Source of the DNA: Micromonospora tulbaghiae
Lineage (GTDB): Bacteria; Actinomycetota; Actinomycetes; Mycobacteriales; Micromonosporaceae
Direction: 5' to 3'
Assembly: GCF_900091605.1 (NCBI RefSeq)
Contig: NZ_FMCQ01000003.1
Location: 184,495-248,494 of the forward strand
Length of the DNA stretch: 64,000 bases
Every line of letters starts with the position of its first letter. Within the stretch, counting starts at the first letter, position 1. Shown here piece by piece: positions 57,257 to 64,000 of the stretch. The translations under genes were made by a program, and so were the position numbers. The notes beneath the pieces are model-generated. The model made no database searches. It saw only the letters and a list, made by a program, of their open reading frames with translations, and was not told the DNA's origin.

Positions 57257-57898
57257 TTGGCGCGTGGCGGCGTGTTCTGCGTCGAGGGGCAGTGGCACCG
57301 CGACCTCAACGAACGAGGATCCGTCCTGCCCACGCTCGACCTGCTCGAACGGCTCGGCCGGATCCGCTACATCCACAAGGACGCGGCCACCCGCGACGAG
57401 CTGTTCTACTTCGTCGACCGGTGGCTGCTCAAGCAGTACGCGGATCACCGGGTGGGCTTCTTCGCCATGCACGGCGAGCCGAGCCGGCTCTGCCTCACCG
57501 ACTGGGACTCGGTCGAGCTGTCGGACGTGGCCGAGCGGATGGCCGGCCGCTGCGAGGGCCGCCGCCTCTACTTCGGCAGCTGCTCGGTGCTGCGCGCCTC
57601 CGACGCCACGCTGCGCGAGTTCCTCGACGTCACCGGCGCGGCGCTGATCTGCGGCTTCACCCGCGAGGTGGACTGGGTCGAGTCGGCCGCCTTCGAGACC
57701 GTGCTGCTCGACGTGCTCGCCAACGGCCAGCGGCACAACGCCGCCGAGGTGCGGATGCGCTCGGCGCACTGGGCGCCGCTCGCCGCGTACCTCGGTTTCC
57801 GGGTGATCTACGCCAACGGCCGCGCCTGGCGGCCCTCGGCCCGCCCTCGCGTGCCGGAGCAGGTCACCGCGCAGCGGGCGGCCGGGCGTCCGCGCTGA
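57257..57898 (+). CDS. Caspase-fold (clan CD) peptidase candidate
   Basis: 213 residues from TTG 57257 (GGGGAGG 6 bases upstream). The sequence shows a hydrophobic strand ending in His-Gly, RVGFFAMHGEP (H72), and a second strand ending in Ser-Cys, RRLYFGSCSVL (C109), 37 residues later. This His-Gly ... x-Cys dyad on adjacent beta strands is the signature of caspase/metacaspase/CHAT-type peptidases. The following GAALICGFTREVDWVESAAFETVLLDVL resembles the core helix-strand that closes the fold in CHAT and C25 members. No signal peptide or membrane helix. I believe homologues are annotated only as a DUF. Proteolytic activity is inference. Confidence 0.65.
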   Translation: MARGGVFCVEGQWHRDLNERGSVLPTLDLLERLGRIRYIHKDAATRDELFYFVDRWLLKQYADHRVGFFAMHGEPSRLCLTDWDSVELSDVAERMAGRCEGRRLYFGSCSVLRASDATLREFLDVTGAALICGFTREVDWVESAAFETVLLDVLANGQRHNAAEVRMRSAHWAPLAAYLGFRVIYANGRAWRPSARPRVPEQVTAQRAAGRPR

Positions 57899-57930
57899 GA
57901 TCGACCGGCCCGCCTGGTAGAACCGAGGGC

Positions 57931-58395
57931 ATGGCACGCAGCATCGCGAAGAACACCCGGGTCGACCGGGACGCCCTGATCGAGTTCCTCCGCCCCCGCC
58001 ACCACGTCGTGCTGATGACCACCCGCTCCGACGGGCGCCCGCAGTCCTCCCCGGTGGCCTGCGGCGTGGACGCCGAGGGCCGCCTGGTGATCTCCACCTA
58101 TCCCGAGCGCGCCAAGGTCGCCAACATCCGCCGCGACCCGCGCGTCTCCGCGTGCGTGCTCTCCGACGACTGGAACGGCCCGTGGGTGCAGGTCGACGGC
58201 ATGGCCGAGGTGCTCGACCTGCCCGAGGCGCTGGAGCCGCTCGTCGAGTACTTCCGCAGCATCTCCGGCGAGCACCCGGACTGGGACGAGTACCGGTCGG
58301 CGATGGTCGCGCAGGGCAAGTCGCTGATCCGCGTCACGATCGAGTCCTGGGGCCCGATCGCCACCGGCGGCTTCCCGGCCCGGCTGGCCGAATGA
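57931..58395 (+). CDS. PPOX-class F420-dependent oxidoreductase-like protein
   Basis: 154 residues from ATG 57931. Split-barrel (PNPOx) fold: FLRPRHHVVLMTTRSDGRPQSSPVACGVD, then STYPERAKVANIRRDPRVS with the ERAKVxNIRRxP pattern of F420-binding members, and GPWVQVDGMAEVLDLPEAL. Proteins of this group use F420 or a flavin to reduce or oxidise small compounds. It follows the caspase-like gene by 32 bp and could be cotranscribed. Substrate is unknown. Confidence 0.88.
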   Translation: MARSIAKNTRVDRDALIEFLRPRHHVVLMTTRSDGRPQSSPVACGVDAEGRLVISTYPERAKVANIRRDPRVSACVLSDDWNGPWVQVDGMAEVLDLPEALEPLVEYFRSISGEHPDWDEYRSAMVAQGKSLIRVTIESWGPIATGGFPARLAE

Positions 58396-58396
58396 A

Positions 58397-58425
58397 TCAG
58401 TACGCGACGGATCAGTACGCGACGG
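58397..58425. repeat. 15-bp tandem duplication at the NAD(P)-oxidoreductase gene end
   Basis: tcagtacgcgacgga (58397-58411) is followed directly by tcagtacgcgacggt. On the minus strand, each copy carries the stop codon (TGA) of the adjacent oxidoreductase, so the last codons and stop are duplicated. It looks like a recent slippage event. Confidence 0.6.
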
Positions 58426-59053
58426 TGAACCGGGTGTTGCCGAACCGGGGATCCTCGATCTCGTCGACGATCGCCACCGCCAGGTCCTCGTAGGTCAGCA
58501 CCGAACGGCCCTGCGCGTCGGTCACCGGGTGGTCGGTGCCGGTGCGGTAGTGCCCGGTCCGCTCGCCCGGGTGGAACTCCAGCGGTGGCGGGGAGACGTA
58601 CGTCCAGGTCACCCCGTCGGCGCTGGTCCGGTAGAACTCCAGCGCCTCGGCCTGGCCGTGCGCCGAGTCCCGGTACTCCTCCGGGAAGTCCGGCTCGTCC
58701 AGGTAACGGGTGCCCTTCGGGGTGAGCAGCGTCGAGCCACCGCCGACGTGGATCACCCGGGGCGGGTCCGGCAACTCACGCAGCGTGTCGACCAGAGTCC
58801 GCGCGGCGTCGCGCCACAGGTCCCGCTCGCCGCCGCCGATGGCCACCACCAGCACGTCCGCATCCTCGGCCAGTTCGCGTACGCTCCGCGCCGAGGTGGC
58901 ATCGCCGGTCACAGTGCGTACGCCGGTGGGGAGGTAGCCGACCGCCTCCGGACGCCGCACCGCCGCTGTCACCCGGTGCCCCCGCTCGACCGCCTCGGCG
59001 GCGATCCGCGAGCCCGCCGTCCCACCGGCGCCGAACACGACGATGTCGCTCAT
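58412..59053 (-). CDS. NAD(P)H-binding oxidoreductase (atypical SDR)
   Basis: 213 residues. Rossmann start IVVFGAGGTAGSRIAAEAVERGH (GxGGxxG), then AAVRRPEAVGYLPTGVRTVTGDATS and DVLVVAIGGGE. C-terminal TWTYVSPPPLEFHPG and GRSVLTYEDLAVAIVDEIED match the NmrA/YwnB-like atypical SDR group. No YxxxK motif is required in these. It is convergent with the PPOX gene. Substrate is unknown; a flavin-reductase-like (BLVRB) or quinone-type role is possible. Confidence 0.85.
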   Translation of the reverse strand: MSDIVVFGAGGTAGSRIAAEAVERGHRVTAAVRRPEAVGYLPTGVRTVTGDATSARSVRELAEDADVLVVAIGGGERDLWRDAARTLVDTLRELPDPPRVIHVGGGSTLLTPKGTRYLDEPDFPEEYRDSAHGQAEALEFYRTSADGVTWTYVSPPPLEFHPGERTGHYRTGTDHPVTDAQGRSVLTYEDLAVAIVDEIEDPRFGNTRFTVAY

Positions 59054-59109
59054 GCCTCACAGGCTAGGCAGCCCACCGGCGGGCGGCGGGGAGTTCCGCC
59101 GAACCGGCT

Positions 59110-60342
59110 TCAGTCGACGAGCGCCGAGTAGACGAGCTGGCGCAGCTGGCCGCGCAGCGGGTACGTGCTCGACGGCATCAGCTGGGTGAACAGCAGCGCG
59201 GTGACCTCCTCCACCGGGTCCACCCAGAACGCGGTGCTGGCCAGGCCGCCCCAGTAGAACTCGCCGACGCTGCTGGGCACGCGCGACGGCACCGGGTCGA
59301 GCACCACGGCGAAGCCCAGCCCGAAGCCGATCCCGTCGAGGATCGTCTCGGCGAAGCCCTCCGGCGAGAACGAGGCCAGGTCCCGGTTGCCGGGCAGGTG
59401 GTTGCGGGTCATGAAGCGCACCGTGCGGGGACCGAGCAGGCGCACCCCGTCCAGCTCGCCACCGCGCAGCAGGAACTGGGTGAAGCGGTGGTAGTCGGCC
59501 GCCGTGGAGACCAGCCCGCCGCCGCCGGAGTGCCAGGTCGGCTCCGCCAGCGCGGCCCGGCCCACCCCGTCGGCGCGTACCGCCTGGCCGGTGGCCGGGT
59601 GCGGCGCGTAGAGGGCGGCCAGGCGCTTCGCGTCCGCCGCGTCCACCCACCAGCGGGTGTCGGTCATCCCCAGCGGGCCGAGGATCCGCTCGGCGAAGAA
59701 CGCGTCCAGCGACTGCCCGGAGATCACCTCGACCAGGCGGCCCAGCACGTCGGTGGAGACGCCGTAGTTCCAGCTCGTGCCGGGCTGGAACAGCAGCGGC
59801 AGCCGGGCCAGCCCGGCCGAGGCCGCCGCCAGGTCCGCGCCCGGCGGCACGCCCAGGTCGAAGCCGGCCGCCCGGTACAGGCCGTCGACCACCGAGACCT
59901 GGGCGAAGCCGTACGTCAGGCCCGCCGTGTGGGTGAGCAGGTGCCAGATCCGGATCGGCTCGACCGCCGGCACGGTGTACGGCTTGAGCACCGAACCCCG
60001 GTCGTAGACGCGTACGTCGGCGAACTCCGGCAGCCAGCGGCTGACCGGGTCGTTCAGCTCGAACCGGCCCTCCTCCCAGAGCATCATCGCCGCGACCGAG
60101 GTGATCGGCTTGGTCATCGAGTAGATGCGCCACAGCGTGTCCGGCTCGACCGGCGTGCCGGCCTCCCGGTCGCGCAGCCCGTACGTCGAGGAGTGGGCGA
60201 CCTCGCCCCGGCGGGTGACGACGATCTGCCAGCCGGCGAGCCGGCCGTCGTCGACGTACCGGGCGAAGTGCTCGTCGATCCGCGCCAGCCGGGCGGGATC
60301 GAAACCGACACGGCCGGGGTCGGTGCTCACGGTGACACTCAC
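59110..60342 (-). CDS. Class C beta-lactamase-fold serine hydrolase
   Basis: 410 residues from GTG 60342. Motifs: SMTK (S75-K78), YGV (Y193, GTSWNYGVSTDVLGRLVEVISG) and WHSGGGGL (~272-279) as the third element. LTHTAGLTYGF and LGPLGMTDTRWW are typical for esterase EstB/D-aminopeptidase-like members. No signal peptide is visible, so it is probably cytoplasmic or membrane-peripheral. It may hydrolyse small esters or lactams. It lies 56 bp upstream of the oxidoreductase on the same strand and could share its transcript. Confidence 0.9.
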   Translation of the reverse strand: MSVTVSTDPGRVGFDPARLARIDEHFARYVDDGRLAGWQIVVTRRGEVAHSSTYGLRDREAGTPVEPDTLWRIYSMTKPITSVAAMMLWEEGRFELNDPVSRWLPEFADVRVYDRGSVLKPYTVPAVEPIRIWHLLTHTAGLTYGFAQVSVVDGLYRAAGFDLGVPPGADLAAASAGLARLPLLFQPGTSWNYGVSTDVLGRLVEVISGQSLDAFFAERILGPLGMTDTRWWVDAADAKRLAALYAPHPATGQAVRADGVGRAALAEPTWHSGGGGLVSTAADYHRFTQFLLRGGELDGVRLLGPRTVRFMTRNHLPGNRDLASFSPEGFAETILDGIGFGLGFAVVLDPVPSRVPSSVGEFYWGGLASTAFWVDPVEEVTALLFTQLMPSSTYPLRGQLRQLVYSALVD

Positions 60343-60397
60343 GACGCGAACCTACCCGCCGGTACCGCGGCCGGGAAGTGTCACTAGGGTCGGTGGC

Positions 60398-60991
60398 ATG
60401 CCCGAGCCGGTCGAGGACGTCACCTACCGCCAGGAGGACTGGTACGCCGAGGAGCTGGCCGACCGGCACTTCGTGCGGTGCGAGTTCTTCCACGTCGACC
60501 TGACCGAGGCGGTCAGCCGCGGCGCGGTCTTCACCGACTGCGTGTTCGGCAACGTCGCGTTCAACGCCTCCCGGCACACCGACTCGGCGTTCACCAGGTG
60601 CTCATTCAGCAAGTGCAACCTGTTCGAGGCCGAGTTCACCGGCTGCAAGCTGGTCGGCAGCACGTTCGACCGCTGCGACCTGCGTCCGCTGCGGGTCGAC
60701 CGGGGCGACTGGTCCTTCGTCACGCTCGCCGGGGCCGACCTGCGCGGGGCGCGGATCACCGACGTACGCATGCGGGAGGTCGACCTGACCGGCGCCGACC
60801 TGACCGGCGCGACGCTGACCGGCGTGGACCTCTCCGGCGCCCAGTTGCACGCCGCCAAGCTGATCCGGGCCGACCTGCGCGGCAGTGACCTCTCCGCGCT
60901 CGACCCGACCGCGGTGCAGCGCGCCGACGCGCGGATCGACGCCGAGCAGGCGGTGGTGCTGGCCCAGGCGCTCGGTTTCCAGGTGGGCTGA
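60398..60991 (+). CDS. Pentapeptide-repeat protein
   Basis: 197 residues from ATG 60398. Repeats of the A(D/N)LxG type run through most of the chain: FTDCVFGNVAFNASRHTDSA, FTRCSFSKCNLFEAEFTGCK, LAGADLRGARI, VDLTGADLTGATLTGVDLSG, IRADLRGSDLSA. They should fold as a right-handed quadrilateral beta-helix. Some members (Qnr, McbG, MfpA) mimic DNA and protect gyrase, but many do not. Cysteines in repeats occur every five residues in the first half. A gyrase link is not supported by context. Confidence 0.88.
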   Translation: MPEPVEDVTYRQEDWYAEELADRHFVRCEFFHVDLTEAVSRGAVFTDCVFGNVAFNASRHTDSAFTRCSFSKCNLFEAEFTGCKLVGSTFDRCDLRPLRVDRGDWSFVTLAGADLRGARITDVRMREVDLTGADLTGATLTGVDLSGAQLHAAKLIRADLRGSDLSALDPTAVQRADARIDAEQAVVLAQALGFQVG

Positions 60992-61044
60992 GCCGTCCGG
61001 AAAGACGCCGCGGGTTGTCAGGTTTTCCGGACAGACTCGGGCGC

Positions 61045-61497
61045 ATGACATGGTGGTCCGATCTGGTGGCGGCCGAACCCGAGTTCGCGGCGCGGGTGCG
61101 CGCCCGTTTCGCGGTTCGCAAACACGGCACGATGGCGACGGTGCGGCGGGACGGCTCGCCGCGGATCAGCGGCACCGAGTTCGACTTCGGTGACGACGGG
61201 CAGCTGCGACTGGGCAGCATGGCCGGTGCGGTCAAAGCGCTCGACCTGCGCCGCGACCCCCGGGTGGCGCTGCACAGCCCGACCGAGGACGCCCCGCCGG
61301 ACGACCCGTCCACCTGGGACGGGGATGCGAAGATCGCCGGCCGGGCGCACGAGGAGCCGCCCGCCGAGGACGGCTCGCACCGCTTCCGGATCGAGCTGAC
61401 CGAGGTGGTGCTCACCCGAGTAGGCGACCCACCCGACCACCTCCTGATAGAGAGCTGGCACCCCGACCGAGGCCTACAGCGCCGCCCCCGCCACTGA
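61045..61497 (+). CDS. PNPOx-fold (pyridoxamine oxidase-like) protein
   Basis: 150 residues from ATG 61045 (MTWWSDLVAAEPEFAARV). Split-barrel features: ARFAVRKHGTMATVRRDGSPRISGTEF, then LGSMAGAVKALDLRRDPRVALHSP, and KIAGRAHEEP ending in LIESWHPDRGLQRRPRH. This is the second PNPOx-fold gene in 4 kb but from a different subgroup (no ERAKVxNI motif). A flavin or F420 cofactor is expected. Substrate is unknown. Downstream lie only repeats. Confidence 0.85.
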   Translation: MTWWSDLVAAEPEFAARVRARFAVRKHGTMATVRRDGSPRISGTEFDFGDDGQLRLGSMAGAVKALDLRRDPRVALHSPTEDAPPDDPSTWDGDAKIAGRAHEEPPAEDGSHRFRIELTEVVLTRVGDPPDHLLIESWHPDRGLQRRPRH

Positions 61498-61523
61498 CCC
61501 CACCCCGCCAGACCGACCCGACC

Positions 61524-61574
61524 CGCCGTCCCGCCGGCCCGCCGTCCCGCCGTCCCGCCGTCCCGCCGTCCCGC
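61524..61574. repeat. Tandem 8-bp repeat (cccgccgt)
   Basis: Six or so copies of cccgccgt with one variant (cccgccgg) directly after the PNPOx-fold gene. Short, GC-only, no palindrome; a slippage-type repeat. Confidence 0.6.
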
Positions 61575-61635
61575 GTCGATCATGAAGTTAGCGGCATTCG
61601 GCGTCCGATTTGTCGCCGCTAACCTCACGATCGAC
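61575..61635. repeat. 61-bp palindromic dispersed repeat
   Basis: Arms gtcgatcatgaagttagcgg (61575 onward, 21 bp) and the near-complement ending at 61635 (two mismatches) flank a 19-bp centre. Size and GATCA/TGATC ends resemble the element inside the phosphotransferase at 2161-2224. A REP/MITE-like element. Confidence 0.65.
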
Positions 61636-61688
61636 AATGCTGGCGAGGGTGGGTTGCGGTGGGTGCGTCCGCCGCGCCGGGGCTGCGG

Positions 61689-61740
61689 GAGATCTTGGTA
61701 CGAAGTGGCCCCTATCGGGGCGTAATTCTTCCAAGATCTC
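61689..61740. repeat. 52-bp palindromic element with inner hairpin
   Basis: Outer arms gagatcttgg (61689-61698) and ccaagatctc (61731-61740), inner arms gcccc (61708-61712) and ggggc (61717-61721). Ends contain AGATCT. A second type of short palindromic repeat; could also act as a terminator for the upstream gene. Confidence 0.55.
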
Positions 61741-61879
61741 TTCCTCTCAGCGGCTCAGAGCCCTGGGGGTGTGGGAATTGCGGAGGGCTGACGCCTTCTC
61801 CAAGATCGCGTTCTGTGCCATTCTCCCTACGGCGAGCCACGGGGCGGGCCGCTCGCCGCCGGTGGCCGAGGGAGGGTCG

Positions 61880-63670
61880 GTGGCTGAGGACGACGTCGCA
61901 CGGACCGGGATCCGAGTCGGGGGCTGGCTGCCCACGCCGGACGAACCGGCCGACGCCCCGGAGCGGTCCGCGGGTCCGCGTCGCCTGCCCGGGGACACTG
62001 ATCCCACCGTGCCCCGGACTGGGACCCCGCGGGACGGGAACCGCCCACCGGCCGACCCGGACGATCCGGTGCCTGCGGGGAACCTGGAGCCGCCCGGTAC
62101 CGCTGTCTGGCCGCCTCCGCGCAATTTCGGCCCGGCGACTCACGATCTCCCCGCCGCAGGCCCGCTTCCAGCCGACACGTCCGCGCCCGGCCCGTCCGCA
62201 GCCGGTGCGTTCGCACCGAACCAGCTCGGCCCCGGTCAGCCCGGCCCCGGTCAGCCCGGCCCCGGTCAGCCCGGCCCCGGTCAGCCCGGCCCCGGTCAGC
62301 CCGGCGTCGGTCAGCCCGGCCTCGGCCAGCCCGGCGTCGGTCGGCCTGGACCAGGTCAGCCTGGGGCAGGTCAGCCTGGCCTCGGTCAGCCTGGGCCCGG
62401 CCTGCTCGCGCCCGGCACACTCCCGGCTGGTCTCGTCGTGCCGGACTCCCTTGCGGCGGATCCCGTCGCGCCCGGCCCACTTGCGTCGGCCCCGCTCGCC
62501 CCGGGCCAGCTCGCCCCGGGCCAGTTCCTTGGCGGGGCATCGCCGCCCGTCGGTCCCGAGCCGCGACCGAGCCCGCCCGGCGGCCGGGTTCCGCTGGTCG
62601 GGCCGGCCCCGATCGGCCTGCACCTGTCCGCTCCGTCGCCGGTCCGGGCGGGCGCCGCCCACAAGCCGGCCGAGCCGGCCGACCTCGGGGCGCTGCAGGA
62701 GACGGATGCGGAGGCGAGACCGGGCCGGCACTCCGCCCGGGAGAGCGTCCCGGCACGTCTGGCCGATCTGACCGGCGGTCTGACCGGCCTGACCGACGGG
62801 CTCGGCGTCCGGCTGCGCTCCGCAGTCCGGGCTGCGAAGACCCGGCTGAGCCGGACGCTCGCCCCGATCGCCGGCCCGCTGCGGCCCTCGCCCGACGCCC
62901 CGGCCACGCGGGTCGCCACCGCCCGGGCCCGCCGCCGGCGCCGGCGCGCCGTGCTGGCGGCGGTGGCCGTGACCGGGCTGGTGGCGGCGCTGGCGTACGC
63001 GGCCCGGTCACCCGCGCCGCCCTCACCGACCGGGGAAACCGCGCCGGTGGCAGCACCAAGCGAGCAGGCGCCGAACAAGCAAATCCCGAGCGAGCAGGCG
63101 CCGGCCGCCGGCGACCCGGTGTCGTCCGGTGGGCCGCTGCTCGATGTGGACCTGGCGCCGTTGCCGGGGTCGTTGTCGCTCACCGCGCTCGGTACGCGGG
63201 ACTGGCGGCACTGGGGCGGCGGCGGCGCGGACAGCTTCCATCGCAAGGCGAGCGGCACCGGCGAGATCCAGGATCCCGGCGGGGAGCGGCTGGAGCACAA
63301 CGCGGGCGCCAGCGATCTCCAGTGGACCGACGGCACGCCGACGGCCGGCCAGGAGGGCATCCGGGCGGGGGTCTTCCGGCGCGGCGCCGGGAAGAGCTTC
63401 ACGCTGGGCGTGGCCGGGAGCGGGGATCTGCGTACGGTCCGGCTGTTCGTCGGCACGTTCTCGGCCGGCGCGCGGCTCGACCTGTCGCTGTCCAGCGGTG
63501 GCGATCCCGTCGTCCGCGAGGTGGCCCTCGCCGCGGGCGACCGCTTCTACCAGTACGTCATCTGCTTCCGGGCGGACCCGGGGGAGCGGCTGCTGATCAG
63601 GTGGCACGCCCTGACCGTGACCGGCGGGCAGAACGACGGGGTGGCGTTGCAGGCGATCACGGTAAGCTGA
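61880..63670 (+). CDS. Surface protein with collagen-like repeats and extracellular domain
   Basis: 596 residues from GTG 61880 (GAGGGAGG 5 bases upstream). The N-terminal half is disordered and Pro-rich with eleven or so Pro-Gly-(Pro/Val/Leu)-Gly-Gln pentapeptides (residues ~117-171). A basic stretch ARARRRRRRAV leads into a membrane helix at ~354-374 (LAAVAVTGLVAALAYAA), then a Pro/Ala/Glu linker and an outside domain of ~170 residues (LSLTALGTRDWRHWGGGGAD; LRTVRLFVGTFSAGARLDLSL), a likely jelly-roll. The layout (long cytoplasmic collagen-like tail, TM, jelly-roll) is of a surface sensor or binding protein. Function is unknown. Confidence 0.75.
   Translation: MAEDDVARTGIRVGGWLPTPDEPADAPERSAGPRRLPGDTDPTVPRTGTPRDGNRPPADPDDPVPAGNLEPPGTAVWPPPRNFGPATHDLPAAGPLPADTSAPGPSAAGAFAPNQLGPGQPGPGQPGPGQPGPGQPGPGQPGVGQPGLGQPGVGRPGPGQPGAGQPGLGQPGPGLLAPGTLPAGLVVPDSLAADPVAPGPLASAPLAPGQLAPGQFLGGASPPVGPEPRPSPPGGRVPLVGPAPIGLHLSAPSPVRAGAAHKPAEPADLGALQETDAEARPGRHSARESVPARLADLTGGLTGLTDGLGVRLRSAVRAAKTRLSRTLAPIAGPLRPSPDAPATRVATARARRRRRRAVLAAVAVTGLVAALAYAARSPAPPSPTGETAPVAAPSEQAPNKQIPSEQAPAAGDPVSSGGPLLDVDLAPLPGSLSLTALGTRDWRHWGGGGADSFHRKASGTGEIQDPGGERLEHNAGASDLQWTDGTPTAGQEGIRAGVFRRGAGKSFTLGVAGSGDLRTVRLFVGTFSAGARLDLSLSSGGDPVVREVALAAGDRFYQYVICFRADPGERLLIRWHALTVTGGQNDGVALQAITVS
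62228..62392. repeat. 15-bp tandem repeat, about eleven units
   Basis: Unit ggccccggtcagccc; the first five copies (62228-62302) are identical and the later ones vary. It encodes the PGQPG repeats of the surface protein. Perfect identity of the first five suggests recent expansion. Confidence 0.85.
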
Positions 63671-63796
63671 GCGGCCGGTCCGGCGAGCGGTCGCCAGGTA
63701 ACGAACTGGAAACGCCCGTCACTCGACATATGGCGCAAAGAGCCGTCCGGTGACACCGTGAAGCCCGTCACGCACCGGTCGTTTCCGGGCGGTGCC

Positions 63797-64000
63797 GTGA
63801 CCGAAGTGGAGGGTGTGGTGGGCCAGGAGGACCGTCCGCGTTCCGGCCCCGGCTCGCACCGGCACGGCTTTCCGCGTACCCGGTCCGCGCTGCGCCGACT
63901 GCGCCGCCGGCGTCGGCTGATGCTGGAAGGGCTGGCCGCGATCCTCTGCCTGGCGGCGCTGGCGGTCTACCTCGGCGTCGAACGGCACGACTCGCCGCGC
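63797..64000 (+). CDS. Membrane protein, truncated at the window end
   Basis: Frame from GTG 63797 runs open to base 64000 (68 codons). It starts VTEVEGVVGQEDRPRSGPGS, has a basic stretch (FPRTRSALRRLRRRRRLM) and then a hydrophobic helix LEGLAAILCLAALAVYLGV. This is a cytoplasmic N-tail and the first membrane segment of a longer protein continuing past the window. Function is unknown. The 126-bp gap before it holds no clear feature. Confidence 0.65.
   Translation, partial: MTEVEGVVGQEDRPRSGPGSHRHGFPRTRSALRRLRRRRRLMLEGLAAILCLAALAVYLGVERHDSPR

Larger units (their letters stand above)
61498..61879. other. Repeat-filled intergenic region (382 bp)
   Basis: This gap holds three repeat types in order: an 8-bp tandem repeat, a 61-bp palindromic element and a 52-bp palindrome, then ~140 bp with no clear feature up to the GAGGGAGG ribosome site (61866-61875) of the next gene. 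No gene is convincing here; the open frame upstream of 61880 is read through the repeats and is rejected as coding. Confidence 0.5.

Noticed and set aside
60398..60991. Calling the pentapeptide protein a gyrase-protecting Qnr/McbG
   Set aside because: Repeats are clear but no feature points to gyrase binding; only the family name is supported.
61524..61574. CRISPR array
   Set aside because: Eight-base tandem units without spacers; also no cas genes in the window.
62228..62392. CRISPR-like repeat
   Set aside because: In-frame 15-bp coding repeats without unique spacers.

Overview
This window is very GC-rich actinobacterial chromosome. Third-position G/C bias is strong, GTG (and some TTG) starts are frequent, and ATGA/GTGA overlaps link genes. 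Gene content (F420-type PPOX protein, snapalysin, XRE-TPR regulator paired with a phosphotransferase, DUF574-type methyltransferase, NarL-type two-component pairs) and short palindromic dispersed repeats fit Micromonosporaceae, most likely Micromonospora. That assignment is an inference from sequence style. I see no rRNA, tRNA, CRISPR array, insertion sequence or prophage.

Layout. 1-8.7 kb: membrane and enzyme genes, a phosphotransferase interrupted in frame by a 64-bp palindromic repeat, an AraC/GyrI-like regulator, a YidD protein with a Cys-rich extension, and an MMPL exporter. 8.7-11.8 kb: NarL-type histidine kinase/response regulator divergent from two small membrane proteins. 11.8-18 kb: a patch of somewhat lower and uneven GC with a PLD-helicase-DUF3427 protein, a GNAT acetyltransferase, a phosphotransferase and an XRE-TPR regulator. 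18.2-20.8 kb: three tiny overlapping genes, a SAM methyltransferase and a PH/DivIVA-like membrane protein. 20.9-25.3 kb: an SF1-type ATPase whose start abuts a dispersed repeat, then a four-gene membrane operon with a frameshift in its third gene. 25.3-32.6 kb: snapalysin, an SDR/XRE divergent pair, a three-gene cassette of unknown function and a giant LuxR-like ATPase. 32.6-42.8 kb: a drug-type ABC exporter, a secreted beta-sandwich protein, two aldo-keto reductases, a secreted endonuclease I, a LysR/class A beta-lactamase-like pair and a Tat-exported metallohydrolase. 42.8-46.1 kb: an envelope operon (CDP-alcohol transferase, sulfatase-fold enzyme, FkbM methyltransferase). 46.2-53.9 kb: regulator/serine hydrolase, APC permease, YqeB-like protein, and an ABC exporter divergent from a second two-component pair. 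54-64 kb: an archaeal-type ATPase behind a nested inverted repeat, a secreted M15 peptidase behind a structured leader, a caspase-fold candidate, a pentapeptide protein, two PPOX-fold proteins, and a collagen-like surface protein.

How it fits together. Most of the window is ordinary sensing, export and envelope metabolism. Regulators sit next to their likely targets: HK/RR with ABC, LysR with beta-lactamase-like, XRE with SDR, winged-helix regulator with serine hydrolase. The parts most worth a second look are the His/Cys caspase-like protein (57257-57898), the structured leader (57008-57127), the nested inverted repeat (53918-53965), the unknown cassettes at 18249-18965 and 27776-29167, the frameshift near 23480, and the dispersed repeats that have entered or abut coding sequences.
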